Source: Chrysoperla carnea
Lineage: Eukaryota > Arthropoda > Insecta > Neuroptera > Chrysopidae
Length of the DNA: 64,000 nucleotides
Assembly (NCBI RefSeq): GCF_905475395.1
Contig: NC_058342.1
Coordinates: 6,297,501 to 6,361,500 of the forward strand
Direction: 5' to 3'
The notes beneath the pieces are model-generated. The model ran no database searches and was not told the origin of the DNA. It saw nothing but the letters and a program-made list of their open reading frames with translations. The stretch's first letter is position 1. Each line of letters starts with the position of its first letter. A program made the translations under genes and the position numbers. Positions 11,795 through 22,652 of the stretch are shown here, in pieces.

Positions 11795-12591
11795 ATGATT
11801 ATTTGATTAATAGAATTCCTTAGCTTTTGGATCATTTTAATTTTTTTTGGTATCAAAATAACCAAATTTGTATGTAGGGATTATACATGAACCCAATTCA
11901 AAATTTAATAATTCAGAATATTCATAACTTCAATATCATTGATGTTCAATACTTTTTAAAGTAAATGAAGAATTATTAATTTCGTCTAACAAATATAATA
12001 AACGTGAGAAAGGTAGAGCAATAAAAGTTAAAGTCATTTCGGTAAAATAGTTTTAATTAATTCAATTGTCCTTCTTATAAAAAAACGATTTGTTTTTGGT
12101 ATTAAAAAATAATGTTAACTTAAAATTGTAAGTATATTTAAAATTGATAATATTAATGTATGACCTATGAAGAAAATTAAATGTTCTGTTAAGAGGGAAG
12201 CTCTAGTTTGTAAAGAAATTTTTAGATCATGTTGCCATTAATTATAAAATATTCGAACAAAAGAATCGTCTTATATATAACGCTTAAAGCTATTGCACTA
12301 GTCTGTCATATAAGAAATTTGTTAAAATAGGTAGTCTAGAGTAACTATGTTCGGCAAGTGGATAATTTTTTAATCATTAATTGAAGTTGGTTTTTGAGTA
12401 GGAAATAAAATAGGTCGTTAAGAAAGTAAGCTTTCTCATAAATTAAAAAAGAAATATATAAGGACAGAGGTGTGTCAATTAGTATAGAGCATCAATTGTT
12501 AAATAAATAACATTCAAATATCCATCACTAATAATCAAATTTTGTTATATACAATTTGCGTGCTATGATAAATAACACGTATACTCGTATA
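11795..12591. other. No gene seen
   Basis: AT-rich sequence between two fold-back elements; nothing recognisable. Confidence 0.5.
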
Positions 12592-12593
12592 TA

Positions 12594-12887
12594 TAGGGTG
12601 TTTTGTTATTGGCTGCAGATCGTTGGCCTACAGAATAAGCTCATAAAGACGAAGGAAAAGTAACTAACTTGGGCGCTACAGGTATTATTAAATGAAATTT
12701 ACTAATATCTACCGATTATCACTGGTTATCGAATGATAGTCAGTGAATGAACAAATTTATCACTTTTTGCCATACCTGTAGCGCCTAAATTAGGGCTCAG
12801 ATCCAAAATTGGTCAATAACTTTTTCCTTCGTCTTTATGAGCTTATTCTGTGGGCCAACGATCTGCAGTCAATAACAGAACACCCTG
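12594..12887. mobile_element. Near-palindromic MITE with long terminal inverted repeats
   Basis: A 294-bp element starts YAGGGTGTTYTGTTATTG and ends with the reverse complement. The terminal repeats match over about 70 bp, covering CTGCAGATCGTTGGCC and GAATAAGCTCATAAAGACG. A further inner match (GGCGCTACAGGTAT and its complement) means most of the element can fold on itself. TA flanks both ends (12,592-12,593 and 12,888-12,889), as expected for a Tc1/mariner-mobilised MITE. It contains no ORF, so it is non-autonomous. Confidence 0.85.
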
Positions 12888-12889
12888 TA

Positions 12890-13225
12890 TAAATAACACA
12901 CACATCATGTGTGTCAGTCTTCTGACAACTTTCAGTTCAGACTTTTTTAACGAAAGTATATAAATTTTTTTTATGCTCATTTTTGGCATGAATAAGGTTA
13001 TTTTAAATATAATTATTTTTATGTGGTATTAAATTATTCGTTAAAATTTATACTTTAACGTTATGCAAGTGGATTTTTGATTTTTACAAACATAAAATCT
13101 GGCTAACAATATGAAATATTATGTATAAGTGACACATTTATACAATTTTATTTTCAATTACTTAAAATATTTTATTTAAAAATAATTTAATACATTTCGA
13201 TGTTTTTTATCTTTTTAGATTAATC
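12890..13225. other. No gene seen
   Basis: AT-rich sequence between the MITE and the pogo relic. It could include the pogo element 5-prime end, which I could not define. Confidence 0.45.
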
Positions 13226-13227
13226 AA

Positions 13228-14230
13228 TTATGGTGTATAAAAATGCAAAAAGTACTACTAGAGCGACTATTTCCAAGGACACATATATAGTTGGTATTAA
13301 TCGTGCATTATATGGAAAAGATCCAGAAGATCCGTTGCACAAGAGCTTGGTATGTGTCATATGACGCTCACAAGATATGTTAAACAGTATGACCAGACTA
13401 ATTATGGACAGAATATAATCCATACAATAAGGTTTTTACCATTGAACAACAGAAAGAACTTGTCAAATATTGTACTACTGATTCGAAATTATATTTTAGT
13501 TTTACTAACAGAGATTTACGTAAGCCAGCATATTATTTTGCCAAAGTAAAGAAATTAAATTTTTGTATCAAATGGAACGAATTAGAAGTGTTTATTAAAA
13601 TACGGTTTTCATGCGAAGAAATGAGCCTGGCTCGCGATCTGAACTTTAATAAACCAATGTTCATAAATTTTATACTTATCTAGGGGCATTATTTGATCGT
13701 TGGAATTTTGCATTGTTAAATATATATAGTATTGATGAAACAGGGATAACTACAGCTCATAAACCACGCAAGGTTTTAGCTGAAAATTTTCATATATATA
13801 TAATACCGCATGGTCCTGTTGGTTTTAATGAATCTTCTTGCCTAAGTGGCTGGATACAGAAACAAGATTTTGTGTTATACATGTAACTTTTCGTTGAAAA
13901 TACAAAACTAAGTCAAGATAATCGTTGATTAGTAATATTGAAAAATCATAGCTCTCACATTAGTGTTCCTATTATTAATTTTTGGAAGGACAATTTCAGC
14001 ACAAGATTATCTTGCCCTCTACATACATCACATAAGCTTCAACCGTTGGGCAGATCAGTTTTTGGTCCATTTATAACCAAATTAAACGCTACCGCTGATT
14101 TCTGGGTGAGAATACATCCTGGATAACGTATAAGTATTTAGGATTCTCCCGAATTGGTAAATACTGCGCTATTAGCATCAGCAATTGTTGCTAATATAAC
14201 ATGATTGTCAATCCACGGGGATATACCTTT
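13228..14230 (+). pseudogene. pogo/Tigger-like DDE transposase relic
   Basis: Shifting plus-strand frames give an N-terminal helix-turn-helix-like start (near 13,230-13,380), then SIDETGITTAHKPRKVLA at about 13,725-13,785, SGWIQKQDFVLYM near 13,850, NHSSHISVPIINF near 13,945, and PLHTSHKLQPLGRSVFGPF near 14,015-14,075. These are the family landmarks in order. The first catalytic Asp (IDETG) is kept. The residue before NHSSH, normally Asp, reads Lys, and the Asp of LQPLDRSVFG reads Gly. With several frameshifts and stops, the transposase is dead. Terminal repeats were not identified. Confidence 0.75.
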
Positions 14231-14631
14231 TTAATAACAAAATTTTTTATAAAAATTATTTTGTCCCTGATTTTGCTACAGACATATCTTGTGAACCACC
14301 ACTAAATGAATATCAAACAATGCATTGATCAAATAAAAATATACCTCCTTTACCCGAAACACAATTTAATGGTGTGTCTAGAGTTGGGAAAGGTACAGAA
14401 AAAGACAAAACGTTAATTTATATGGATGGTTCAGAGAAAAAAACACTGAAAAAATTTCATTCAAGAAAATGTAAAAAACAAATGTCATGCAAAAAAATCC
14501 ATTCAAATATGAATCCATTTGTACTTTTGAATGGGGTATGCTAACTCTTTTCAATCTAAAATAATAATTCATATACTTTCATCAAATGTAATGATTTCAA
14601 TAATTATTATTTCAAATTATATACAGTCGCA

Positions 14632-14860
14632 GTTAATGTTTTACATTTCTGCCACCTTGGGTGGTGTAATAATTGTCCCTTCCAATGTGGCAAATGTTAC
14701 AGCCACACTTGACGTGTGACATTTCTATCACTCTTGGTAGTGTTACAATTGTCCCATATAATATGGCAAATTTTACTTACAGTTGCCCGTGGTTTGTAAC
14801 ATTTGACCTTAGGTATTGAAACAATTGTCCCTCTTGGTATAATAATTGTTATAATCCCAC
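14632..14860. repeat. Three degenerate tandem units of about 90 bp
   Basis: Each unit carries ACATTTCT.YCAC..TTGG followed by GTGTWACAATTGTCCC and then a NATGGCAAATKTTAC block. Units start near 14,640, 14,718 and 14,795, the last being shorter. AT-rich sequence without a gene lies on both sides (14,231-14,631 and 14,861-15,171). Confidence 0.6.
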
Positions 14861-15171
14861 CTGGCAAACAAAACTGTAAATAAAATTTTTCTTGGGCATT
14901 ATTTCGATTTTTTTACAATACCAATGATTTAGGTAATCAATAAAGTTATTTTGTCTCGAAACACTACAGTTTTATAATCACGCTACAAAAAGTTTTGATT
15001 ATTTAAACATTTTTTTAAACTACTGCGGCAGCTTTCCCCTACTCTTATAAAAGAAATTTAATGATCTATTAATAGATATTAAGGAAATAATGTAAAATTT
15101 ACTCCAATAAACATTGAATTTTTAATCAAAAACAATTTATTGTTAATCTAGTAAATAGAGGGAATCAATTT

Positions 15172-15712
15172 ACATAGGCAACATAAAATAACAAATAAAG
15201 CTATTGATAATGCATAATGGAAATGAGCTACCACATAATGCGATGAATTAGCTCATACTACACATGTTATTTCTCCCACAGTAAATAACAACACAAACCC
15301 TAAGATTAATGGTAAAACTGGGCTATAAGTTAATTGAGTACCATGTAAAGTTGCTAGTCAAATATATAATCTATTTCCATTTGGAACGGCAATAAATATT
15401 GTAGCTGATGTAAAGTTAGCTGGAGTAATAACATATATATCAACAGTAATTATATGATAAGTTCATAGAATAAATCCCAGTAATCTAATATCGAATTATT
15501 GCCAATGAATCAAATGTTTTCTTTTTACCTCTTTTTTGGGCAAAAATATGACTAATTATTCCAAATTCAGGTAACATTAAAATATAAACTTCAGCGTAAC
15601 CAAAAAGTCATAATAAATATTGAATTAAAATTGGATCTTTTCCTCCAACAGGATCAAATAATGGCGTATTTAAATTAAGATCAGTTAATGATATAGTAAT
15701 ATATGGCACGCC
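15172..15712 (-). pseudogene. cox1: NUMT copy of central cox1
   Basis: The minus strand reads as cytochrome oxidase subunit I with TGA as Trp: [19 protein letters not shown], then [19 protein letters not shown] and [10 protein letters not shown] near 15,530, then after a short broken stretch FTSATIFIAVPNG, ATLHGTQLTYSP and YVVAHFHYALS toward 15,200. Compared with the family, a roughly 8-residue block between ANSS and HYVVAHFHY is missing and the stretch around 15,480-15,510 is disturbed. It is about 540 bp of contiguous mtDNA, nuclear and non-functional. Confidence 0.85.
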
Positions 15713-15774
15713 GTTTTACTATTGAATAACATAATTTTAATAATCATAAAATTAAATACCTAAAAAAAATTTTG

Positions 15775-16100
15775 TTATTATCTCACAAGATAATAATTAT
15801 AGGATGAATTTTTATGTTAGGATATGAATTTTATTCAAATTATACATAATTTTAATTGGAATAAAAATTATATACACAATTTTAACTCGGATAATTTAAT
15901 TTTTCATTTAATTCTCTGATTAAAATTATGTACATAGTTTCAATTAACAATTAAATTAAGATATAATTATTGAGTTAAAATTATGTACATATTTTTAATT
16001 CTATAGTAAAAATTAAGCGCATTACCAACTATGCGCACTACCAATATATAAGGTCTAAATGTGCGCACTAGTAAAATATTCCATCGCCACCTGTCTAAGT
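15775..16100 (-). repeat. Copy of the TGCGCAC satellite / AT-palindrome module (minus)
   Basis: Read on the minus strand this is a short copy of the module found at 44.3-45.7 kb: TGCGCAC motifs (16,020-16,070), then tandem ATTTTAATT palindromic segments alternating with TATGTACAYA (15,840-16,010), then a TTATCTTGTGAGATAA palindrome (15,776-15,795). It abuts the cox1 NUMT rather than LINE sequence. Confidence 0.6.
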
Positions 16101-16109
16101 AGGCAGACG

Positions 16110-16530
16110 CTTTTTGTCTATTTTCCAATTGTTATTAATAAATTTAATTATTTTAATTGCTTAAAAATTCCACCGTAAGCAAAAAAAACTGACACAGTTT
16201 TAATAGCAATGTGCAATAGTTAAATAAATAATTTAAAAAAAAAATTAGCAATAGTTAAATAAATAATTTTAAAAGAAATTGGCAATAGTTGAAATTTTTT
16301 TTTCATTATTGTGAACTCATTAAAGGATGCCAAATGATTCTACAAATTTAATTTTTATACCACCTTTAATATGTTCTCGCAAGACATCAAAATCACTCCT
16401 TGATGATCTTCTAGAAGTTAGTACAAACCATCAAAAGACGCCAGAATTCTTAAAAATTAGCGCGAACGTCAATGCTTAAAATAGTAATACAGACAATTAT
16501 ATGAAAGAATATGCTAACACATCCAGAAGG
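16110..16530. other. No gene seen
   Basis: AT-rich spacer before the Jockey-like ORF1. It includes a short local repeat, AATAGTTAAATAAATAATTT, in two copies near 16,215 and 16,250. It may contain that element's 5-prime UTR. Confidence 0.4.
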
Positions 16531-16536
16531 TAAAGC

Positions 16537-17135
16537 ATGTCATATCAAGACTCTAAGACAATGAATAATATTGATATCATTACGCCAATAAATACCATGC
16601 CTGCAAGCCAGCAGCACCCATCATGGCAAGATAACGACTTTACTGTTGTCTCAAAAAAAAATAAACGTGGACCTTGGAGTTAGACAGAAAGAAGAGGAGG
16701 CGGGACCCTCTAATTTCACAACCAAAAAACCGACTCGATCCATTGTTGACGGCACCGGTAAACGATAATTTAATTGATGAACCGAAAAAACAGCAAGTTC
16801 AACCAATCTTTGTAGCCAATGTTACCAATTTTAAGGCTTTTCAACAGGATCTTTGTGTATTCGGACTTGCTAATGACATCAGTATCTACAAGGATATGGT
16901 AAAAACTTTTCGATCGAAAAATGTAAGCTTTTATACTCATCGATTGAAACAAGAACGCCCCTTCTGTGTAGTCTTAAGAAATGTTCACGGCACCACAGCA
17001 TCTGAAGACATTATTGAAGATTTGTCCGAACTGGGGTACGTTGTTGAAAACGTCTCCAACATAAAACATAGTCAAACGAAGGCACCACTGCCAATGTTCT
17101 TTATCGACTTAAAAAATGATCCCAATAACAATTAA
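16537..17135 (+). pseudogene. Jockey-like LINE ORF1 (gag-like), broken
   Basis: The likely start is ATG at 16,537, reading through QQHPSWQDNDFTVVSKKNKR. The frame then shifts near 16,680 into a 153-codon frame (16,674-17,135). That frame holds the block found in Jockey-type gag proteins ahead of the zinc knuckles: IYKDMVKTFRSKNVSFYTHRL, then RPFCVVLRNVHGTTASEDI and PLPMFFIDLKND. The CCHC knuckles that should follow are absent, because the frame ends and another LINE begins 28 bp later. Function would have been RNA binding for retrotransposition. Confidence 0.65.
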
Positions 17136-17163
17136 ATCTACTCGATGATTGTCGTTAAATAAA

Positions 17164-17703
17164 ATGTCTGAAGAAATCAAGGAAATGTTTTTAGAAATGC
17201 AAAAAGATATCAAGAGTATCAAATTAGTAAGTGACCGTGTCGAAGATAAACTCGAAAAACTTCTAGAGTACAAGAAATTATTAAACAAAAATTATGCATA
17301 CACGACTACAAATTAAAATACATAGATAAAGAATTGCGAAAGAGAAACCTTATATTCTTCGGTATAGAGGAAACTGAGACTAATTATTTCCAACTAGAAA
17401 ATATTATCATTGATCTAATTAAAAATATGATGAAAATCGATTTTGAGATACGCGATATAGATTTTATCAAGAGATTAGGCAAAAAAATCGAACAACACAC
17501 GTCGCCCAATTATGGTCGCATTAGTTTCTTGGCGAATGAAAATCGAAATACTTAAAAACAAAAACTTTTTGAGAGATTTTAATATCGCTATCAAGGAAGA
17601 TTTTTCCCCAGAAGGTCTGGCAGCAAGAAGAGAAAAACAAAATAGAACCGATAAAATCCCAACCTCTAGGACAGACAACAAGAAACGCACGACCTCCAAG
17701 TAG
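17164..17703 (+). pseudogene. RTE-like LINE ORF1, coiled-coil protein, broken
   Basis: ATG at 17,164 opens MSEEIKEMFLEMQKDIKSIK, a charged coiled-coil start. After a stop near 17,317, frames at 17,334-17,555 and 17,512-17,703 continue with RKRNLIFFGIEETETNYFQLE, DIDFIKRLGKK, and NEDFS-like and AARREKQNR segments. This layout (coiled coil, then a small RNA-binding-like domain) matches the ORF1 that precedes APE-endonuclease LINEs in many insect genomes. Two frame breaks make it a pseudogene. Confidence 0.6.
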
Positions 17704-18059
17704 ACAGAAATAATCAGAACATCTCCAAATAGAAATGAACTTAAAAGATCTAAAATATCAAACTACTCCAAAAAAACCAATATTTCTATCAAGAATCGCA
17801 CTATTAAAGATTTTATGTGACCGAAATCGAATTCCACGACTACTTTAAGCACGCAAAATATCAGTACAGCATCATTTGAACTTTCTTTACCACAACCACC
17901 ATCAAAAAACGAATTGAGAAAATAAATCAGAATGGCTAATATGACGAAAAGCGACCGAAACGGAACGAGTCAAATAAAAACACGGAACTAGTATCTACAA
18001 AACAAACATACGATGGAACAAATAAATATTACAAATACGAAATACGTAATCATCATTCA

Positions 18060-18790
18060 GAATACGTAACAAAACACTTTTACTTATGCACATTTAATGT
18101 ACGATCGTTAAGCGGATATTCAAAACTTCTAGAACTCGAGAATGCTTTAAATAATATCAAATGGGACATCATCAGCATTTGTGAAGTACGGCGTTATGGT
18201 CAGCAAATAATTGAATATAAAAACTACATCCTATACTATTTTGGCGAAAGAAAAGGTATTTCTTGTCAAGAAATGCTGAAAAAACAATATTTTGGAATTT
18301 AAAGGCATATCGAAACGGATAGCGATCTTAAAGCTGAAAATTAATAATTCAATCAACTGCACCATTATCCAACTACACGCACCAACTGAAAATTATCCCG
18401 AAGAAGAAATAACTAATTTTTATGACCAAATACGCAACGTGCTATCGCAAATTAAGACATCACAATTTTTCTTATAGGCGATTTCAACGCAAAGCTTGAA
18501 AAAAAAACCAACGGAGAAAACAACATTCAGGCAGTAGGTCCATATGAAATCGGAAGTAGGAACGATCGGGGAAACAATTTGATCCAATTCGCATGCGGAC
18601 ATAATTTAAAAATAGTCAATTTTTCTTCCAAAAACGCGAACAAAGAAAATGGCCTTGCAAATCATCAAATGGAAATGTAAAAAATGAAATTGATTTTCTT
18701 CTAGCAAACGATCTCAATACGTTGACAGATATAAACGTACTGAACAACTCTAATTTCTTTTCAGACCATAGACCATAACGATGCTCTGTC
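18060..18790 (+). pseudogene. RTE-like LINE apurinic-type endonuclease domain, broken
   Basis: The start reads FYLCTFNVRSLSGYSKLLELE, followed by IKWDIISICEVRRYGQ with the catalytic Glu of the endonuclease in ICEVRR. After frame breaks near 18,270 comes IIQLHAPTENYPEEEITNFYDQI. After another break, LIGDFNAKLEKK (GDFNA catalytic block), then GSRNDRGNNLIQFA and, near 18,760, SDHR-like remains. The order is that of an exonuclease-endonuclease-phosphatase domain that nicks target DNA. At least three frameshifts are present. Confidence 0.75.
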
Positions 18791-18796
18791 AAAGTT

Positions 18797-20450
18797 ATGA
18801 AAAATCGTCGACGTAAAACTCCATTAAATATTAATAAGGTGATGATGCTTACAAAAGAAACAGTAAATCAATATCAGCAAGCTCTTTCAACTGCTGTTAC
18901 AAAGATAGATATAACGCAAAATGACAACATTGAAGACATTTACAACCACTTGGAATCTACCATCTTACAAGTTGCAAACAAAACTCTGCTCAAAACAGCA
19001 AACCAAGCAAAAAGCAATATCTTTTGGAGAAATACCAAACTATTAATAGAAAAGAGAACATCGCTCCAAAACCGGGCAAATAAAACAACGGCATAGAAAG
19101 TCGATTTAATAGAAACAAACAAACTAGTATAGAAACAAATTCGGAAGGAAATCAGACCAGCAAACCAAAAAACAAATACCGAAAATTTGGAAGACAGTGT
19201 AAACATAAAAGAACTGAATAAGAATCTATTCGACTCCAAAATGTGGATACCGGCCCTCATCAGACAAGGTACTACAGATGGAAATCGAAATCAAATACTT
19301 ATCACGGCAACAAATTTCTATAAAACATTATATGACTCTGAAATTAAGACAAGTACGTTCGTTTAATTCAAAAAATCTACAACAACATGACAGCACAATA
19401 GAGATTGGAAACAAGTGGGCCGAAATTTGCCATCAAACGCGGCTTAAGACAGGAAGATCCTCTGTCACCAAAGCTCTTCAACGCGGTGCTTCAGCTTGTA
19501 TTTGACGCTTTAAATTGGGAAGGTAACGGGATCAAAATAGATGGGTTTATTTGTCTAACCTAAGATTTGCAGCTGACATAGTTTTGTTTACATCTAGCCA
19601 AAACCAACTGCCAACTACGGTCAATCATATTAGCGTGCAAAGCAAACGAGTAGGCTTACAAATAAATATAGATAAAACGAAGGCTATGTCAAATGTTAAA
19701 TTAAGCACAAAAATTTCAATTAATGGGACCGATATAGAAACCGTAAAAAGTTTTAAATATCTAGGGCAGATTCTATCTTTTGAAAATGCGGCCGTAGCTC
19801 AGGTGCAAGCAAGAACGTGTAACGCGTGGAAGAGATTTTGGGCATTAAAACATGTTTTCAAAAGCAACTCATTACCATTAACTCTCAAGGTAAAGGTTCT
19901 AGATACATGTGTGTTGCCCATATTAACGTGCCCGGCTGCGATTTGCACGCTCTGCACATAGTGCAGGAGACTGCTTCCTTACATACAACTTTTGGTGGGT
20001 TAGCGTCGAGATTTGGAAAGAAGTAGCACGTTATCATCGAGATCACGATTAAACGAATCAAAAGCAAGGACGGATCATCTTAACGTACGGCTTCCAAACA
20101 AAAATTACAAAAAGCTTCTAACGTATCAAAGAAGCATGGAGCGCTCAACTCTGGGTATACGGAGAGCCGATAAGATAAGTTGCCACGAAATTAAACGGAA
20201 AACTAAAGCTAAGGATGTCGCAGTCAGTGGAGATGGGCGGGACACATTTCATGAGTTAGAGACTGCAGATGGACACTGTGCGTTCTACTGTATGGACACC
20301 GTATAATTTTATCCGAAGGTAAGGCCGTCCTATTAAACGATGGCAGGACGAGTTGACATCGTTTACGGAAGATTGCTGGTCAAGGAAGGCTCTCAATAGA
20401 ATAGAGTGGTGTATTGTGGAGGAGGTCTTTGCCCAACCTTTGGGATGATT
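18797..20450 (+). pseudogene. RTE-like LINE reverse transcriptase, broken and interrupted
   Basis: The segment starts with the endonuclease-RT linker (18,797-19,096). The fingers are largely lost. RT resumes with RGLRQEDPLSPKLFNAVLQLVFD (about 19,437-19,505), NLRFAADIVLF (about 19,557) and VGLQINIDKTKAM..FKYLGQILS. The catalytic pair, normally FADD, reads FAAD, so an essential Asp is gone. At 19,931-20,060 a piece of Dong-like DNA is inserted. The 3-prime part resumes with RSMERSTLGIRRADKISCHEIKRKTKAKDV, then RPIKRWQDEL and an IEWCIVEEVFAQPLG end, typical of the RTE C-terminus. The element ends in an ATT tract. Confidence 0.75.
19931..20060 (-). mobile_element. Small Dong-like fragment inserted in the RTE relic
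   Basis: This stretch matches two non-adjacent parts of the Dong-like element further right: its CCHC region (as at 21,393-21,473) fused directly to sequence as at 21,665-21,729. About 190 bp in between is missing. It interrupts the RTE RT frame, which resumes immediately afterwards. Orientation is minus, like the larger copies. No target duplication was recognised. Confidence 0.75.
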
Positions 20451-20452
20451 AG

Positions 20453-20500
20453 CTCTTATTATTATTATAATTATTCTGATTATTATTATTATTATTATTA
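20453..20500. repeat. ATT microsatellite tract (imperfect)
   Basis: An imperfect ATT tract forms both the 3-prime tail of the RTE relic on the plus strand and the flank of the Dong-like element on the minus strand. R4/Dong elements are known to insert in TAA repeats, so this tract is a plausible target site. Confidence 0.8.
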
Positions 20501-20823
20501 AGATCTAAATTTGATATTAACGAAATCATGCCTGCCAAGAAGGGAGAGAGGAAACAGGATTTACACCCTAGAGCCTCCCATCTCCTTGAGAGACATAAAT
20601 CTTCACAAGGCAGCTACTTCTTTTGAAGTTCACTGACTTGTGGCCGTGTAGACTGTACGTCCGTCAGTCAACGCGACGTCCGTTTGTCCGCATGTCTTCC
20701 TAGTCAGGGGTACGTAAGTCTGTCTGATGTACTGGTCAAGCAGGCTCCGTCCCTTCACCGCAGCGATGCGGAAACTACTAAAATAAAGAAAAAAAAATAG
20801 AGAAAAAGAAACTTCAAGGGCTG

Positions 20824-22408
20824 TTACTTGAAGACATTCTGATGCGATCTCAATGTACGAAGGGTGCCTATAATGACAGTCTTCTGCATAGAAGAGATAA
20901 GGTGACGAAGATGAGACCTGCAGACCGGAATTTGAGATAGATTCGTCTCGAGAGTGGGACGAATTCCGCCTAGGCAACCGATAATGAGGGCAACCATTTT
21001 GACTGAGTAGCCAGGGTGTAGTTGTCGTAGTTCCTGTAAGAGATCAAGATATTTAGCCCGTTTTTGCTCCTCCTTCGTGACTATGTTCGTTTCTGCAGGC
21101 GCAGAGAACTCGATGACGTACATAGTCTTAGATGAGATGTCCTGGAGCACTATATCAGGCTTAGTAGCAGAGAGCTGCCTGGTAGTTGTGAACGAGAAAT
21201 TCCAGAAGATAATTTCTCGTTCTTGACGACGGACTCGATCTCGCCTGGAGCATATGGTAGGACTGGCGTAGGGTCCACTTCATACTTGTGTCTCAAGAAG
21301 TAGTACAGCACGCGTAGGGCAGCGTTATGGCGATGTATGTAGGTGTTCGTGGCATAAGAAGGACATGCCGAGATGAGGTGCATCAGCGTCTCCGGCTGAG
21401 ATTTGCACGCTCTGCACATAGTGGTGGAGACTGCTTGCTTACATACATACTTTTGGTGAGTTAGCGTCGCTATCACACCATCTTGGGCAGCGATGATAAA
21501 GCCTTCTGTTTCGGACTGGAGTCCAGCTGATCGCAGAAAAGAGAACGTAAGTTCAACGGAAAGACTATAGGTGTCAAGATGACGGTAGAACATTCCCTGA
21601 TGGTCACGATCCCGATGATCTTCGAAGAGGGAGCGGATTTCAGCTCGTTTTACAGCTGAACGAAGTCGAGGTTTGGAGAGAAGGACCACGTTATCATCAA
21701 GATAACGATTAGACGGATCAAAAGCAAGGCCCAATGAATAAGGGAGATGCAGAATAAAAGCGGGCTATATCTGTCGCCTTGATAGACACCACGCTTATAC
21801 GTTACCAGATCTGTTGAGACAGTACGTTTACCACATCTTATTGTAAATTTGGTCTTCCACAAAGGTAACAGCTCCTCGATGCATCTGATGATATCGGGGT
21901 GAATTGTAAAACATTTTAGCAGCACCAATATGAGTTGGTGAGAGGTAATGTCAAATGCTTTCCTATAATCCACCCAGGCCATACTCTGGTCGCGTTGATA
22001 CTGACGGGCGTCTTGACAGATACATCTGTCAACAAGAAGATTATCTTTGCAACCTGATATACCTCGTTTGGAGCCGCGTTGCTCGTATATCATCTGCCAA
22101 GCCGGTTCTATGGTTGTGAGTATGCGTTCATTAAGAATGGAGGTGAACGCTTTGTACATGGTATTGAGACATGTAATCGGGCGATAATTGCTCGGAACTG
22201 AAAGGTCTCCTTTCTTGGGAATCAAAACTGTTCGTCCTTCCGCGAACCACGTCCCACGGAAAGGTCCCGTACCCAAGGATGTATGAAGTAAAGTGCCTAG
22301 CATGATGTGCGTGTGTGGAAGTAAAACGTTTCCACCAGAAGTTGGACACAGCATCCATGCCAGGCACCGAATGATTCTTCTTGCCTTTGAAAGCAAGGGA
22401 TACTTCAT
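20824..22408 (-). pseudogene. Dong-like ORF of copy A, RT to endonuclease remains
   Basis: RT blocks are SNYRPITCLNTMYKAFTSIL, MAWVDYRKAFDITSH (catalytic Asp kept) and KRGVYQGDRYSPLLFCIS (22,408-21,740). The frame then jumps across a deletion into MGLAFDPSNR. The CCHC segment MCRACKSQPETLMHLISAC has spacing C-x2-C-x8-H-x4-C (about 21,390-21,440). After a frameshift near 21,200 the endonuclease tail continues at 21,150-20,824 (TMYVIEFSAPAETNIVTKEE). With the RT active-site block deleted this copy cannot reverse transcribe. Confidence 0.8.
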
Positions 22409-22652
22409 CAGCGGTAACAGATCTTAGGACCGCTTGTTCTGCTAGGCGCGCGTTGCAGAACCTTTCGAACAGTTTGATTGGTCTTATATTATTATCTACA
22501 CTAGTCGACTTTTCATATAAATCACGCCAGTAGCCATCGATTTGCTCTATCGAAGGTGGATTCTCGACGAGAGAAGGGGGTTTTGTAAATAAACGGGAAG
22601 GATTCGATACAAAGATCTTGTTCTCTCGAATACACTTCTCGCGTTTAACTAG

